This document shows positions 52,214 to 61,515 of a stretch of DNA of 64,000 bases, piece by piece; within the stretch, counting starts at the first letter, position 1; each line of letters opens with the position of its first letter. Source of the stretch: Arsenophonus sp052174495 (lineage in GTDB: Bacteria; Pseudomonadota; Gammaproteobacteria; Enterobacterales; Enterobacteriaceae); NCBI GenBank assembly GCA_052174495.1, contig JBQMRR010000007.1, positions 1 through 64,000 of the forward strand, given 5' to 3'. The notes under the pieces were generated by a model. It was not told the origin of the DNA, ran no database searches, and saw nothing but the letters and a program-made list of their open reading frames with translations. Both the position numbers and the translations under genes were made by a program.

Positions 52214-52720
52214 CTAAAAATATGACCCTACTTTATCAACACTTTGCCATATTTGAGAAGGTCTCCGTTGCCATCTATATTCAGCATGCTGCATTTCTGT
52301 ATTCATCTCTACGCAAGCAATTGTAGATGTAGCAAACATGGGTGGAATTTTTTGTGGACATAAAGCTGATATCAAATAACTAACTAAAGGCAAGTGAGAA
52401 ATAATCAATGTTGTTTTTATACCTATACAGGAAAGTAATTGCAAATAATTAGCAATAAATTGTGGATCTCCATTAGGAGTAAGTTCTGCTAATACTTCAT
52501 GTTCACCTGAACAGAGTAATAATGGCTGCATTGCTTCATAAGTTTGTACTGCTCTTACGTAAGGGCTAGTAAAAACTTGTTCAAACACTGAATTTTGTTG
52601 TGTTAGCCACCTGGCCATTAATTTAGACTCATCTGTTCCTTTAAGAGTAAGTTTCCTTTCTTTATTATTAATTCCTGCATTTAGCGATGCGTCACCATGA
52701 CGCATAATAAAAACTTGCAT
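52214..52720 (-). CDS. sixA: Phosphohistidine phosphatase SixA
   Basis: Small histidine-phosphatase-superfamily enzyme. In E. coli it dephosphorylates the HPt domain of ArcB and also acts on NPr of the nitrogen phosphotransferase system. The 168 residues compare with 161 in E. coli. The catalytic RHG motif has His8; TSPYVRAVQTYEAM (residues 51-64) holds the conserved Arg, and ISHLPLVSYLI carries the second His. The C-terminal tail is slightly longer than in E. coli. ATG at 52718-52720, with GGAGG in the right place upstream. In E. coli fadJ follows upstream on the same strand; none is recognisable here. Confidence 0.93.
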   Translation of the reverse strand: MQVFIMRHGDASLNAGINNKERKLTLKGTDESKLMARWLTQQNSVFEQVFTSPYVRAVQTYEAMQPLLLCSGEHEVLAELTPNGDPQFIANYLQLLSCIGIKTTLIISHLPLVSYLISALCPQKIPPMFATSTIACVEMNTEMQHAEYRWQRRPSQIWQSVDKVGSYF

Positions 52721-52904
52721 ATTCCTCCATTTTAGTAAAATTTTTTTACTAAAATTAAAAAATAAATCATTTTTTATAAATGATTTTTATGAAATTAAAT
52801 AGAAATTATATTTAATGACATGATATTATTAATGTTTAATAATGTTATTAAAAATTAATTACTGATTAAATTTTTTATTTAATTTAGTCATTTAGACTAG
52901 TGAT

Positions 52905-53642
52905 TAACATCAGAAGATAATATGATATTTTTAATAATTCAAGGTTAATTTAAACCAATATTTCATAGGCTGCAATAGAGTTTTATTAGCCAATATTGAT
53001 TGAGGTAATTTCTGGTTGTACAACTAAGTATATCGATACAGAATGATCTTAAGATCTGTACAGAAAACGCATTGAATTCCTATTTTATAGTAGCTGAGAA
53101 TTTCACAGACCAAAAAGCAATTTGTAAATTCTTTAGCATTTTTTATAAATATCCGATGGATATCTATAAGATATGTTAAATTAAGATCACCTAAAAACGT
53201 CAAATATTAACTTCAGTCTTTGCCTTGTAAAAATGGATAAAAATCATCAAGTGCATATGATGCGGTCTAGATCTTTACCTATAAAAGATGACGTCATTAA
53301 ATTTTATTTAGCATCTTAAAAAGATATTTCTGTCTTCTTGAAGACAAGAAAGATCGTAGATTTTAAATGCTTTATGCTTTGATTTCATAGCTTCTTCCTG
53401 CCTTATTTTATGTAAATTTTCTCCCGTGTCTGCATTAAATAGCAATTTAGACTAGATAGAGATCAATACAAGATTTAGGAATTCGTATAGGGGCTACTAC
53501 TGCCAGCATATCGTGAAGAGGAAGGAAAATATTTTTTTAGAAAAACAACTACAGTTCTCCCTAAGCTGACGACAGGGTTGTTTATCGCTAAACAATGAAG
53601 AATATTTCTGTGATAATTGACATCATCTTATTTTTACCTTTT
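52905..53642 (-). mobile_element. Degenerate IS481-family element, copy h
   Basis: Minus-strand copy with the 3' terminal block near 52915-53000 and an internal deletion of the QTNG region. It runs up to the centre of a 46-base palindrome at 53620-53665, where an oppositely oriented piece of the same element begins. Confidence 0.7.
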
Positions 53643-53665
53643 AAAAGGTAAAAATAAGATGATGT
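53620..53665. repeat. Perfect 46-base palindrome at a head-to-head IS481 junction
   Basis: Twenty-three consecutive base pairs around the 53642/53643 boundary, no loop. The left arm is the end of IS481 copy h; the right arm is the same internal IS481 segment inverted, leading straight into IS1595 copy 6. Perfect pairing, while the flanking copies are heavily mutated, implies a recent event such as hairpin-templated repair or an inverted duplication. Confidence 0.75.
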
Positions 53666-53689
53666 TGACGATAGGTTATGTTAACAAAG

Positions 53690-54594
53690 GTTATTATTAG
53701 GAAATCTATTATACTGTAAGTAAAATTTTCCCTACAGAAGTTATCATGAAAAGCAAATTGTCATACAGATCAAAGAGACTCTTTTCTCACTCCCTACTAA
53801 CATAAACTACATCTCATTAGTTGGCTTAGTGATTATTTGTTAGATAATCTTGATTCATGTATTGAAGCAACTCAATCCACTTTATTTTGTCATATTACTA
53901 GAATAAATTATTCTCCGTTGGAGAAATTCATTGGGGTTCAGCGATATTATTATAATATCTTCGATTACAGGAAAATATTTAATAATCTTACTAGAAGTCT
54001 GATGACGAAACTATATCACAAGGATAAATAGTTTAGTTATTTGGGATCTATATTGAATAACTTAATTTACAGAATTCAGCGAAATAAACAGGCATTGATT
54101 TAAAAATAGCGTTTAGATCCCGTAATTACTTTCTTGCTTCACCAGAGACAGTTAACTTAAGTACACTAAGTAGTATCGTTAAAGTCGATAAAATATTTTT
54201 CTTGATCCTTTTAATGAAATCATTATTTCTATATAGAAAAGTTAAAAGACGCGGGATAAGGAGGAAATAAAAAAAAGAATAAGTTGCAGTTCTAATCGTT
54301 CAACATTGAAATGTTCATATAAGCGATCAAACTCTTGAAGAGTTAAATAAAATGTGTAGTGTTAATTATTTTTTAAAATTATCTTTAATAAAGAGTTCAT
54401 CCTTTTGTTGAGATAGAACTAAATGATAGCTCACTTTGCTAGTGAGCATGAAATTAATCACCATCGCCTAATAACGATGGATAATTGGAGAGTTATTGTA
54501 AGAAATTCTATACTTAGAATGTTAATAAGTTATATTAGGTAATTTAAAGGGTGATTAAGTAGATTCTATAGTGTAGTATTATTTTATTTATTGT
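53690..54594 (+). mobile_element. Degenerate IS1595-family element, copy 6
   Basis: Plus-strand copy, about 0.9 kb, aligned with copy 5 over its length. The frame at 53837-54031 is a surviving opening in the decayed N-terminal part and has no independent meaning. The 5' flank (53643-53690) is a piece of IS481 in plus orientation. Confidence 0.75.
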
Positions 54595-54868
54595 ATTTCA
54601 ATGAGAACGACGAATCTAATTGAGTCGGCTTTTGCGAGACATCTAGCCTATGAAGCTAATCTGCGATGCACTATGATTGGTAAAACAACCCTTTAATGGT
54701 ATTAAGCTACTACTATCAGATAAGTATAACTGAAACTAGCCAAGGGATTTAAGCTTCTGACTTTGGTGGATAATAATATGCAATTAAGGATGGATAACAA
54801 ATTCACGAAACATTAGAGCAGAATGGTATAGCTTGACCGTTATACACTAGATTTGCTAATAACTCTGA
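54595..54868 (+). mobile_element. IS256-family 3' end fragment, copy H
   Basis: About 270 bases with the 3' end of the transposase: one frame reads RTTNLIESAFARHLAYE, the best surviving copy of the TTNxIESxFATV motif in the window. It ends with GATTTGCTAATAACTC. Confidence 0.75.
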
Positions 54869-55480
54869 TATTTTTTGAAATAAATTATCCTATGGCTTCT
54901 TTTGTTAGAAAGAAGAAGTAGTTATCTTGTTCGCATTAGTCAGGTCTATCAGTTCAGTTATTTGCATTTTTTCCTATGGAGCAGAAGAAATGACAATAAT
55001 CCCCAGATTCCATATAGATGATGAATTCATAGGCAAGTATATTTTCCGTTATTCCTCGCACCTTAATACAATTGCACCCATTGTCATTGCCTTGAGCTGA
55101 TTCGGGTTGCTCAAAACCCCTGATAATCGTGACTAGAAGTGAATAATACTTGCGTATCGAAAAAATTAAGAACTTGGGATTGGACGCGTTACTGTTAATA
55201 GATTTCTTTTGGAGTGTTATGAAAAATTTAATCAGTCTATCCTTATTCTATTTTATTTATAGAAAGATCTCATAAACCGCTTCAGATAAACAAGCATTAT
55301 AACACATGAAGTTACGTGTTGTCTTTCTGATTTACCTAGCTTACAATCTCTAAGAGATTTATATTTATTATAAGCATCTTGCTGAATTCCTTTAAAATTA
55401 ATATATTGCAGAGTATAAAGCAATACTTAGATCATAAAGATATCCTTGAAGCAGTAGTATGTACCCCGTTGCCGGTAGGT
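54869..55480 (+). mobile_element. Unclassified repeat family, copy U4
   Basis: Plus-strand partial copy of the end found at 14640-15280 in U1. Shared landmarks: TTCGCATTAGTCAGGTC near 54928, AATCGTGACTAG near 55126, the TTTACCTAGCTTAC block near 55332 and GAGTATAAAGCAATAC near 55406. Confidence 0.5.
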
Positions 55481-56911
55481 ACCTGCTGCTTATATTATAT
55501 ATATTCTATGTGATTGCATATTTTAATAATACTGGTAAATGTATCAAGATTCGTAAAAAGACCTGCACAAATTACGTAAAAGATTTCCCAGAAATCTGCA
55601 TAAAAATGGGTCACAACGTTAAATATAACTACTCATAAATATTGGTCAAAAAAGAACAGCTTAAACATGAACTTAATCATTTATGTAAATCTGTTTGAAA
55701 CAGTTAAGTTTTAGCGAATAAATTACCTGTTTTTAAACGAAAAATAAACAGTAAAATTATATCACACTGTGTACCATGAAAACAAAACAAAAATAATGCA
55801 CTGAGGCAGTAATATTCCTAATGAGATTAAACGTAAAGGTGTAAAATTGGTAGTGTGATAAAAATGCGTGAGGGAAATCCCTACAGTAAAAAGTGTATCT
55901 GAATGAATAAGAAGGGTGATAAGCAGGGATGATTTAGAACAAAAAAGTAATAACTTGTGAATTAAAAATTAGAGCGCAATGAGAATAAAGCCCATGCTGT
56001 TTGATAAGCTAAAAAACGATCTGATGGGTTACCACTCGAGCAGTCATTGTAATAGTGCGGTTTCTCTCGTTTAAAAAAAAAATAATAAGCTACGGTTAAA
56101 TTTTAAAAAACAAAAGTAGAATATTCACGTTGGGATTTTAAACTTTATGAAAATAAAGTTAAGGCTTATCCTTCAGGATAAGATTTATTAATAAAAACAA
56201 TTTCTTACCATGTGATAGTTTGTTTAAAACGTTCCTTGGTGATAGCATTTCATTGCAATAAATTTTTATAATTTTTGAAAAACTTTGTAAGTTCTATGAA
56301 CTTAATTTATTAGTAATGAAATCGACAGCTTTATTTAGCTAAATCTGCATAACCACTAGTTAGTGCTCAGATATACTATATTCAGTGAAGATGATATCAG
56401 AAATTATATCTCTACACCGTTATCGAGCACTAGAGCTTCTCAAAAAACCTAATGACGTTTAAATTTTTTAAGATATGTGATTTCTGTCATGCGACGGCAG
56501 CTAGAACAGAGTAACAACAATTTGTTGGTAGTGGTGATACTGGTGTTGTTTTTCAAGATATAACTTCGTTATGTCCTTACAGGACAAAGTTATTGGATTG
56601 TTTTCTTGATCTAGAATTGGCAAAAATCTGTCTATACCCAGGAGATTCCTATTGGTTGATATCACGACAATTTCGGACAAGGGAGGATATCATCCATCAA
56701 TATATTACACTTATGGGAATGATAATGAAGCATATTTATATCCGAGATATATTAAAATTAAGTTAGTAGATAACAGGTTTGCTCAATGAGTGTGGGTATT
56801 GTAATCTGAGCTATTCTAAGGATTAATCTTTTATTTCAGAACGAGAAAATACTTTTGATGGAAAGTAATTTAAATATTGTGGATGATATTGATGATTGTT
56901 GAAGAGCAGCT
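55481..56911. other. Unidentified decayed stretch upstream of mpg
   Basis: About 1.4 kb outside the four repeat families. Coding-like pieces on the plus strand include CLYPGDSYWLISRQFRTRED (near 56630-56690) and, after a frameshift, AYLYPRYIKIKLVDNRFAQ (near 56735-56787). An earlier piece reads KVREGNPYS-like MREGNPYSKK near 55863-55893. These suggest one or more dead genes I cannot name; none is found elsewhere in the window. Confidence 0.4.
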
Positions 56912-57097
56912 ATGACAAAAATAAAAGAAACAAGGTACCTAAAAAGACTATTAGAAAGTATCAAATTTGGTAAACAAGGCAAAAATTACCCAGAACTATC
57001 ATGTCTACTTTTTAGTCAACAGCGTTGATTAGGTATGCTAATAGTCCAAATATTAGCTGAGCTGTTTAATGCTGAGATCAATACAATTATGGATTAA
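56912..57097 (+). pseudogene. Small hypothetical gene with one internal stop, just upstream of mpg
   Basis: From ATG 56912 the frame reads MTKIKETRYLKRLLESIKFG, QGKNYPELSCLLFSQQR, then a TGA stop at 57026-57028, then LGMLIVQILAELFNAEINTI and a stop at 57095-57097. Without the single TGA it would be a 61-residue protein, or the 3' end of a longer gene. It is in the same frame as mpg and ends four bases before its ATG, so the two were probably one transcription unit. I do not recognise the protein. Confidence 0.5.
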
Positions 57098-57100
57098 TTG

Positions 57101-57613
57101 ATGTCTACTGATGTTATTTTACCACGCTCATTTTATGAGCGTGGTACGCTTTGTGTAGCAAAGGATTTACTAGGAAAAGTTTTAAAGTTTGCTGACTTTT
57201 ACGGTGTTATCAACGAAGTTGAAGCCTATATAGGGCAGTATGATCCGGCCTGTCATGCCGCAAGAGGTTGTACTCCACGAACAATGGTCATGTTTGGTGC
57301 CGCCGGGTTTTCCTATATTTATCTTATTTATGGGATATATTATTGCTTGAATATTGTGACTGAACATGAAGGCTTTCCAGCTGCAGTTTTAATTCGAGGC
57401 ATTGATTTATACAACCCTATCCGTCTTTCTTTAGATGGACCGGGTAAGTTATGTAAAAAGTTAAATATTACGAAAAATAATAACCAGGTTGATTTAACGC
57501 AATGTCATGATTTTTGTGTTTATAACTCTACTATTCAACCAAAATATATTGCAACACCAAGAATAGGAATAAAAGTTGGCATCGATAAATTATGGCGTTT
57601 TAAGACAATATAA
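57101..57613 (+). CDS. AAG/MPG-family DNA-3-methyladenine glycosylase
   Basis: Base-excision repair glycosylase of the AAG/MPG family (PF02245), which removes alkylated purines such as 3-methyladenine. It is unrelated to the Tag and AlkA enzymes of E. coli. Seen: SFYERGTLCVAKDLLGKVL (10-28); VINEVEAYIGQYDPACHAAR (37-56) with the putative catalytic Glu41; RTMVMFGAAGFSYIYLIYGI and YYCLNIVTE (the family core); DGPGKLCKKLNI; ATPRIGIKVG and the terminal WRFK. The 170 residues are slightly short for the family. A TTG precedes the ATG, but ATG 57101 is the more likely start. It is the only gene here without an E. coli orthologue and lies alone among decayed sequence. Many intracellular bacteria carry this family. 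Confidence 0.9.
   Translation: MSTDVILPRSFYERGTLCVAKDLLGKVLKFADFYGVINEVEAYIGQYDPACHAARGCTPRTMVMFGAAGFSYIYLIYGIYYCLNIVTEHEGFPAAVLIRGIDLYNPIRLSLDGPGKLCKKLNITKNNNQVDLTQCHDFCVYNSTIQPKYIATPRIGIKVGIDKLWRFKTI
57120..57146 (+). other. Inverted repeat inside the mpg start region
   Basis: Twelve-base perfect stem (57120-57131 with 57135-57146) with a TTT loop, covering the codons for PRSFYERGT, about 20 bases past the start. As mRNA it would form a very stable hairpin close to the initiation site. Could be chance plus coding constraint, or a regulatory structure. Confidence 0.55.
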
Positions 57614-57931
57614 ATTTTTAACATAATCTTGAAAATACACTAACTTCACATTAAGATATACTTGCCGATTTTTCATTAAATCATCACTATAATACAAGTG
57701 TTAATCCTCGATGAATTATTGAGGATGGGAACCTGGTGTTTTCCTTGGCAAGGAAAAGGTATTTACGTCTTTTATATTGTAAAGAGACTAGTATGCCTGT
57801 AAGTCAATGATACCTCAGGGATCCGGACACCATAAGATAGTTATTATCCAAGAAATCCAGTTTCTTAATCCTGTCTGACTACCACATCTAGTATAAGAAT
57901 TTAGTGACAGGGCGTCCAATTATTCCTTTGA
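57614..57931. other. Gap after mpg with two adjacent hairpins
   Basis: No gene seen. Two tandem stem-loops: ATCCTC/GAGGAT (57704-57709 with 57721-57726) and TTTTCCTT/AAGGAAAA (57739-57746 with 57750-57757). The following 100 bases are less AT-rich than most of the debris. It could be a decayed or active small RNA or leader; I match it to no known RNA family. Confidence 0.4.
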
Positions 57932-59343
57932 GTTGCATTAGTAAATCTGGTGTATGGCGATAGGTTTCCGTTCTGATGTTTCAGAAATCCTATTTCCATT
58001 CTTAAATTAGATATTGTTTATAAGGCTAGGGGTTTAGGAGGACTCAAATACTCTTAAGTTGTGGTTTCAGCTATTATAGGAGATGTAGCAGCTTGAGATA
58101 GCATTAAAATACTTATTTTCTCAAAATACAGTGCTTCGCACGTCAGCCTCATAGTCTTGACTTTTACAAAAAACTAATTTAATTGAATTCCTTATTCTTA
58201 TTGATACCCAGCCCGTTGATAGCAAGTTATAGAATACAATAAGCTCTTTTTTAATCTTTCTTCAGCTTCTTCATCGCTGCAGGATAGTACTTTTCTAAAA
58301 ACTTTATCAATAGAGCATTAAAAGCTTTGTTAGCGGCATTACGACTCTTTGCTAATCAGACATCCAGAATCTTACCCTCAACTTTCGGTTGCATGCCTTT
58401 GTAGAGTAAACCCAACACATTAGATGTTTTATGTATCACTAAACAGAATTTATGCTGCGTACCCGAAGGCATATCTTTGCCATTGCATTGCAAAAATCAA
58501 GGGCAGAGTCTTCCGTAGGTAAGGATGGTGATATAGTAAATTACGCGTTCGCAGTCATCTAGAAGTTAGAAGTTCATTTCAGTTTGGTTCTTACTTTTAA
58601 TAACCATCTCTAGCTATAACCAACTCCTTACATCCATGCGCAGTGATATTAATAAATATCACCAGAGAAAGGTGATCACTTGACTAACAGGACGGTTATG
58701 CTATCTCCTTAAAATAGAGATAATATATATCGTTTAAATTAGTAACCGTTATTCCCTATACTATTTAATCTATTGTTGTTTTAATCTGCTGATGGTGTTG
58801 GAAGAGGAGATATGTACTTTTTTATCGAAAAGCACTTATAGAGATTCGTGAAGATCGTCGTTGAATTAATGCCGCCTTCTTTGCAGGTAGAAAACTATGA
58901 TGGCAGTTCTTCGATATTTTGCACCCTTCAGATAAGGCAATAGTGAGCTGTTGAAGAATATTCCGTTTTTGCTGCGATTCATATAACCTTAATTACTTTA
59001 ATCTCAACATCGCCAATATCCGTCTATATTAAGTTTGCTACAGGAAATAATCGTTACGGATGAAACAGCATAACAGCAATCGACAAAGCAGTGTTCAGCC
59101 TGTTATATTGCAGTATATCTTTAATTTCCGCTTCAACAGCGGTGTCTATTAGATTAGATGCCTGACTAACTATTACGGATGACTTCATACAATGAATCAT
59201 AGTAATATCTAGTTTCGGGGATAACCTGTAAGGTAGATTTTTCATGCAATATAATCTCTCTGTTGTTGAAATAATTCATGAAATTAATCAGCAGGATACG
59301 CTACCTTTTCCTAAACTACATACAATATAAATAAGCATAACTC
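57932..59343 (-). mobile_element. Degenerate IS256-family element, copy I
   Basis: Minus-strand, full-length 1.41 kb copy ending 55 bases before the dnaK promoter. Ends match the family (TTAGTAAATCTGG at left, ATAAGCATAACTCCC at right). The frame 59054-59245 is a chance opening. Confidence 0.78.
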
Positions 59344-59397
59344 CCCGTTACAATCTGTCTCGTTAGGTAGATTTTTTTAAGGTCAAGGAAAAAATCC

Positions 59398-59425
59398 CTT
59401 GAAAAAAAATCATTGATCCTCATAT
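59398..59425 (+). promoter_or_regulatory. Sigma-32 heat-shock promoter of dnaK
   Basis: CTTGAA at 59398-59403, a 14-base spacer, and CCTCATAT at 59418-59425: one mismatch from the sigma-32 consensus CTTGAA-N13-15-CCCCATNT. It lies 48 bases before the dnaK ATG. A strong GGAGG ribosome-binding site sits at 59460-59464, eight bases before the start. Confidence 0.85.
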
Positions 59426-59472
59426 AGGTTAGTAACTAGATTGATTAAGAATTCGTTTTGGAGGCTGTTTAG

Positions 59473-61398
59473 ATGGGTAAAATTATTGGAATTGACCTGG
59501 GTACAACTAATTCTTGTATAGCTATAATGGATGGTACAAATGCCCGGGTATTGGAAAATAGTGAAGGTGATCGTACCACACCTTCTATTGTTGCATATAC
59601 CCAAGATGGTGAAATTCTTGTTGGTCAGCCAGCAAAACGCCAGGCAGTGACAAATCCACAAAATACTTTTTTTGCCATTAAGCGTCTGATTGGACGTCGT
59701 TTTGAAGATGAAGAAGTTCAACGTGATATTTCTATTATGCCTTATAAAGTTATTGCCGCAGATAATGGTGATGCTTGGTTAGATGTTAAGGGGCAAAAGA
59801 TGGCCCCTCCTCAGGTTTCCGCTGAGGTACTGAAAAAAATGAAAAAAACGGCGGAAGATTATCTAGCTGAACCAGTTACTGAAGCTGTTATTACTGTACC
59901 AGCTTATTTTAATGATACTCAACGTCAAGCAACTAAAGATGCAGGCCGTATTGCTGGGTTAGATGTAAAACGTATTATTAATGAACCAACAGCGGCAGCG
60001 CTTGCTTATGGTTTAGATCGTGAAGTGGGTAATCGTACCATTGCAGTATACGATTTAGGTGGTGGTACTTTTGATATTTCAATTATTGAAATTGATGAAG
60101 TTGATGGTGAAAAAACCTATGAAGTACTGGCAACTAATGGTGATACTCACTTAGGTGGTGAAGACTTTGATAATCGTCTAATTAATTATTTAGTCGATGA
60201 ATTTAAAAAAGAGCAAACTTTTGATCTACGCAATGATCCGCTAGCAATGCAACGCTTAAAAGAAGCTGCAGAAAAAGCTAAAATTGAGCTTTCTTCTGCT
60301 CAGCAGACCGATGTCAATCTACCTTATATTACCGCAGATGCAAGTGGTCCTAAGCATATGAATATTAAAGTGACTCGAGCAAAACTTGAATCACTGGTTG
60401 AAGATTTAGTTAAACGTTCAATGGAGCCGCTAAAAGTTGCACTGCAAGATGCTGGCTTAAATGTTAATGATATAAATGATGTCATTTTGGTTGGTGGTCA
60501 GCCGCGCATGCCAATGGTGCAAAAAGCGGTTGCTGATTTTTTCGGTAAAGAACCTCGTAAAGACGTTAATCCTGATGAAGCAGTTGCTATGGGTGCGGCG
60601 GTGCAAGGTGGTGTATTAGCTGGTGATGTGAAAGATGTCTTGTTACTTGATGTAACTCCACTATCTTTAGGTATTGAAACCATGGGTGGTGTAATGACAA
60701 CTTTAATTGCTAAGAATACCACTATTCCAACTAAACATAGTCAGATATTTTCAACGGCAGAAGATAATCAGTCGGCAGTAACTATTCATGTGTTGCAAGG
60801 TGAACGTAAGCGTTCAATTGATAATAAATCATTAGGACAGTTCAACTTGGATGGTATTCAAGCAGCGCCGCGTGGTATGCCACAAATTGAAGTTACATTT
60901 GATATTGATGCTGATGGTATCTTGCATGTATCAGCTAAAGATAATAATACTGGCCACGAACAAAAGATTACCATTAAGGCATCTTCTGGTCTAAAAGAAA
61001 ATGAAATTCAAAAAATGTTAAATGATGCAGAAGCAAATGCAGAAGCGGATCGTAAGTTTGAAGGATTAGTTCAGATACGTAATCAGGCTGATCAATTAGT
61101 TCATGGTACACGTAAACAAATTAAAGAAGCGGCTGATAAGTTACCTGCTGATGATAAATCTAAAATAGAGAAAGTTATTTCTGAATTGGAAATGGCAGTA
61201 AAAGGTGAAGATAAAGATATTATTGAAAAGAAAATCCAAGATTTAGTTCAAGCTTCTGCCAAACTACTTAAGTTAGCGCAACAGCAGGCTCAAGCAGGAG
61301 CAACTAATCCTGCTGCAAGTGCCAAGTCTAAACAAGATGATAATGTTGTTGATGCTGAATTTGAAGAAGTCAACGACAAGGATAAAGATAAAAAATAG
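59473..61398 (+). CDS. dnaK: Chaperone DnaK (Hsp70)
   Basis: ATP-dependent Hsp70 chaperone of the cytoplasm, working with DnaJ and GrpE. The 641 residues compare with 638 in E. coli. The nucleotide-binding domain (about 1-385) has GIDLGTTNSCIAIMDG, NEPTAAALAYGLD, YDLGGGTFDISIIEI and ILVGGQPRMPMVQ; the linker VLLLDVTPLSLGIET and substrate-binding beta domain follow; then the helical lid and the C-terminal DAEFEEVNDKDKDKK. Within the motif usually written VGGxTRMP, the residue after GG is Gln and the next Pro (GGQPRMP), as in some other symbionts; it may be neutral. The heat-shock promoter is preserved. Base use is clearly coding-like compared with the debris around it. Confidence 0.98.
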   Translation: MGKIIGIDLGTTNSCIAIMDGTNARVLENSEGDRTTPSIVAYTQDGEILVGQPAKRQAVTNPQNTFFAIKRLIGRRFEDEEVQRDISIMPYKVIAADNGDAWLDVKGQKMAPPQVSAEVLKKMKKTAEDYLAEPVTEAVITVPAYFNDTQRQATKDAGRIAGLDVKRIINEPTAAALAYGLDREVGNRTIAVYDLGGGTFDISIIEIDEVDGEKTYEVLATNGDTHLGGEDFDNRLINYLVDEFKKEQTFDLRNDPLAMQRLKEAAEKAKIELSSAQQTDVNLPYITADASGPKHMNIKVTRAKLESLVEDLVKRSMEPLKVALQDAGLNVNDINDVILVGGQPRMPMVQKAVADFFGKEPRKDVNPDEAVAMGAAVQGGVLAGDVKDVLLLDVTPLSLGIETMGGVMTTLIAKNTTIPTKHSQIFSTAEDNQSAVTIHVLQGERKRSIDNKSLGQFNLDGIQAAPRGMPQIEVTFDIDADGILHVSAKDNNTGHEQKITIKASSGLKENEIQKMLNDAEANAEADRKFEGLVQIRNQADQLVHGTRKQIKEAADKLPADDKSKIEKVISELEMAVKGEDKDIIEKKIQDLVQASAKLLKLAQQQAQAGATNPAASAKSKQDDNVVDAEFEEVNDKDKDKK

Positions 61399-61460
61399 TG
61401 GTCCTTAGCTGGCACAGTAATAGTATTAAAGATTATTTTCTCTGTTACTGAAAATTGAAT

Positions 61461-61489
61461 ACGGGCGTTTGGGGCAACTCTACGCCCGT
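61461..61489 (+). ncRNA. Hairpin in the dnaK-dnaJ gap (tpke11 position)
   Basis: Perfect 8-base stem ACGGGCGT/ACGCCCGT (61461-61468 with 61482-61489) with a 13-base loop, followed by a short T stretch. GC-rich and conserved against a strongly AT-rich background, so selected. In E. coli the same gap is annotated as the tpke11 RNA; it may be an attenuator that lowers dnaJ relative to dnaK, or a processed RNA. Identity with tpke11 is inferred from position. Confidence 0.55.
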
Positions 61490-61515
61490 TTACGTCCGTT
61501 AAGAGTAAAATAAAC

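Noticed and set aside
57614..57931. Possible riboswitch or tRNA in the hairpin region after mpg
   Set aside because: No cloverleaf or known riboswitch core was found; recorded only as structured non-coding sequence.
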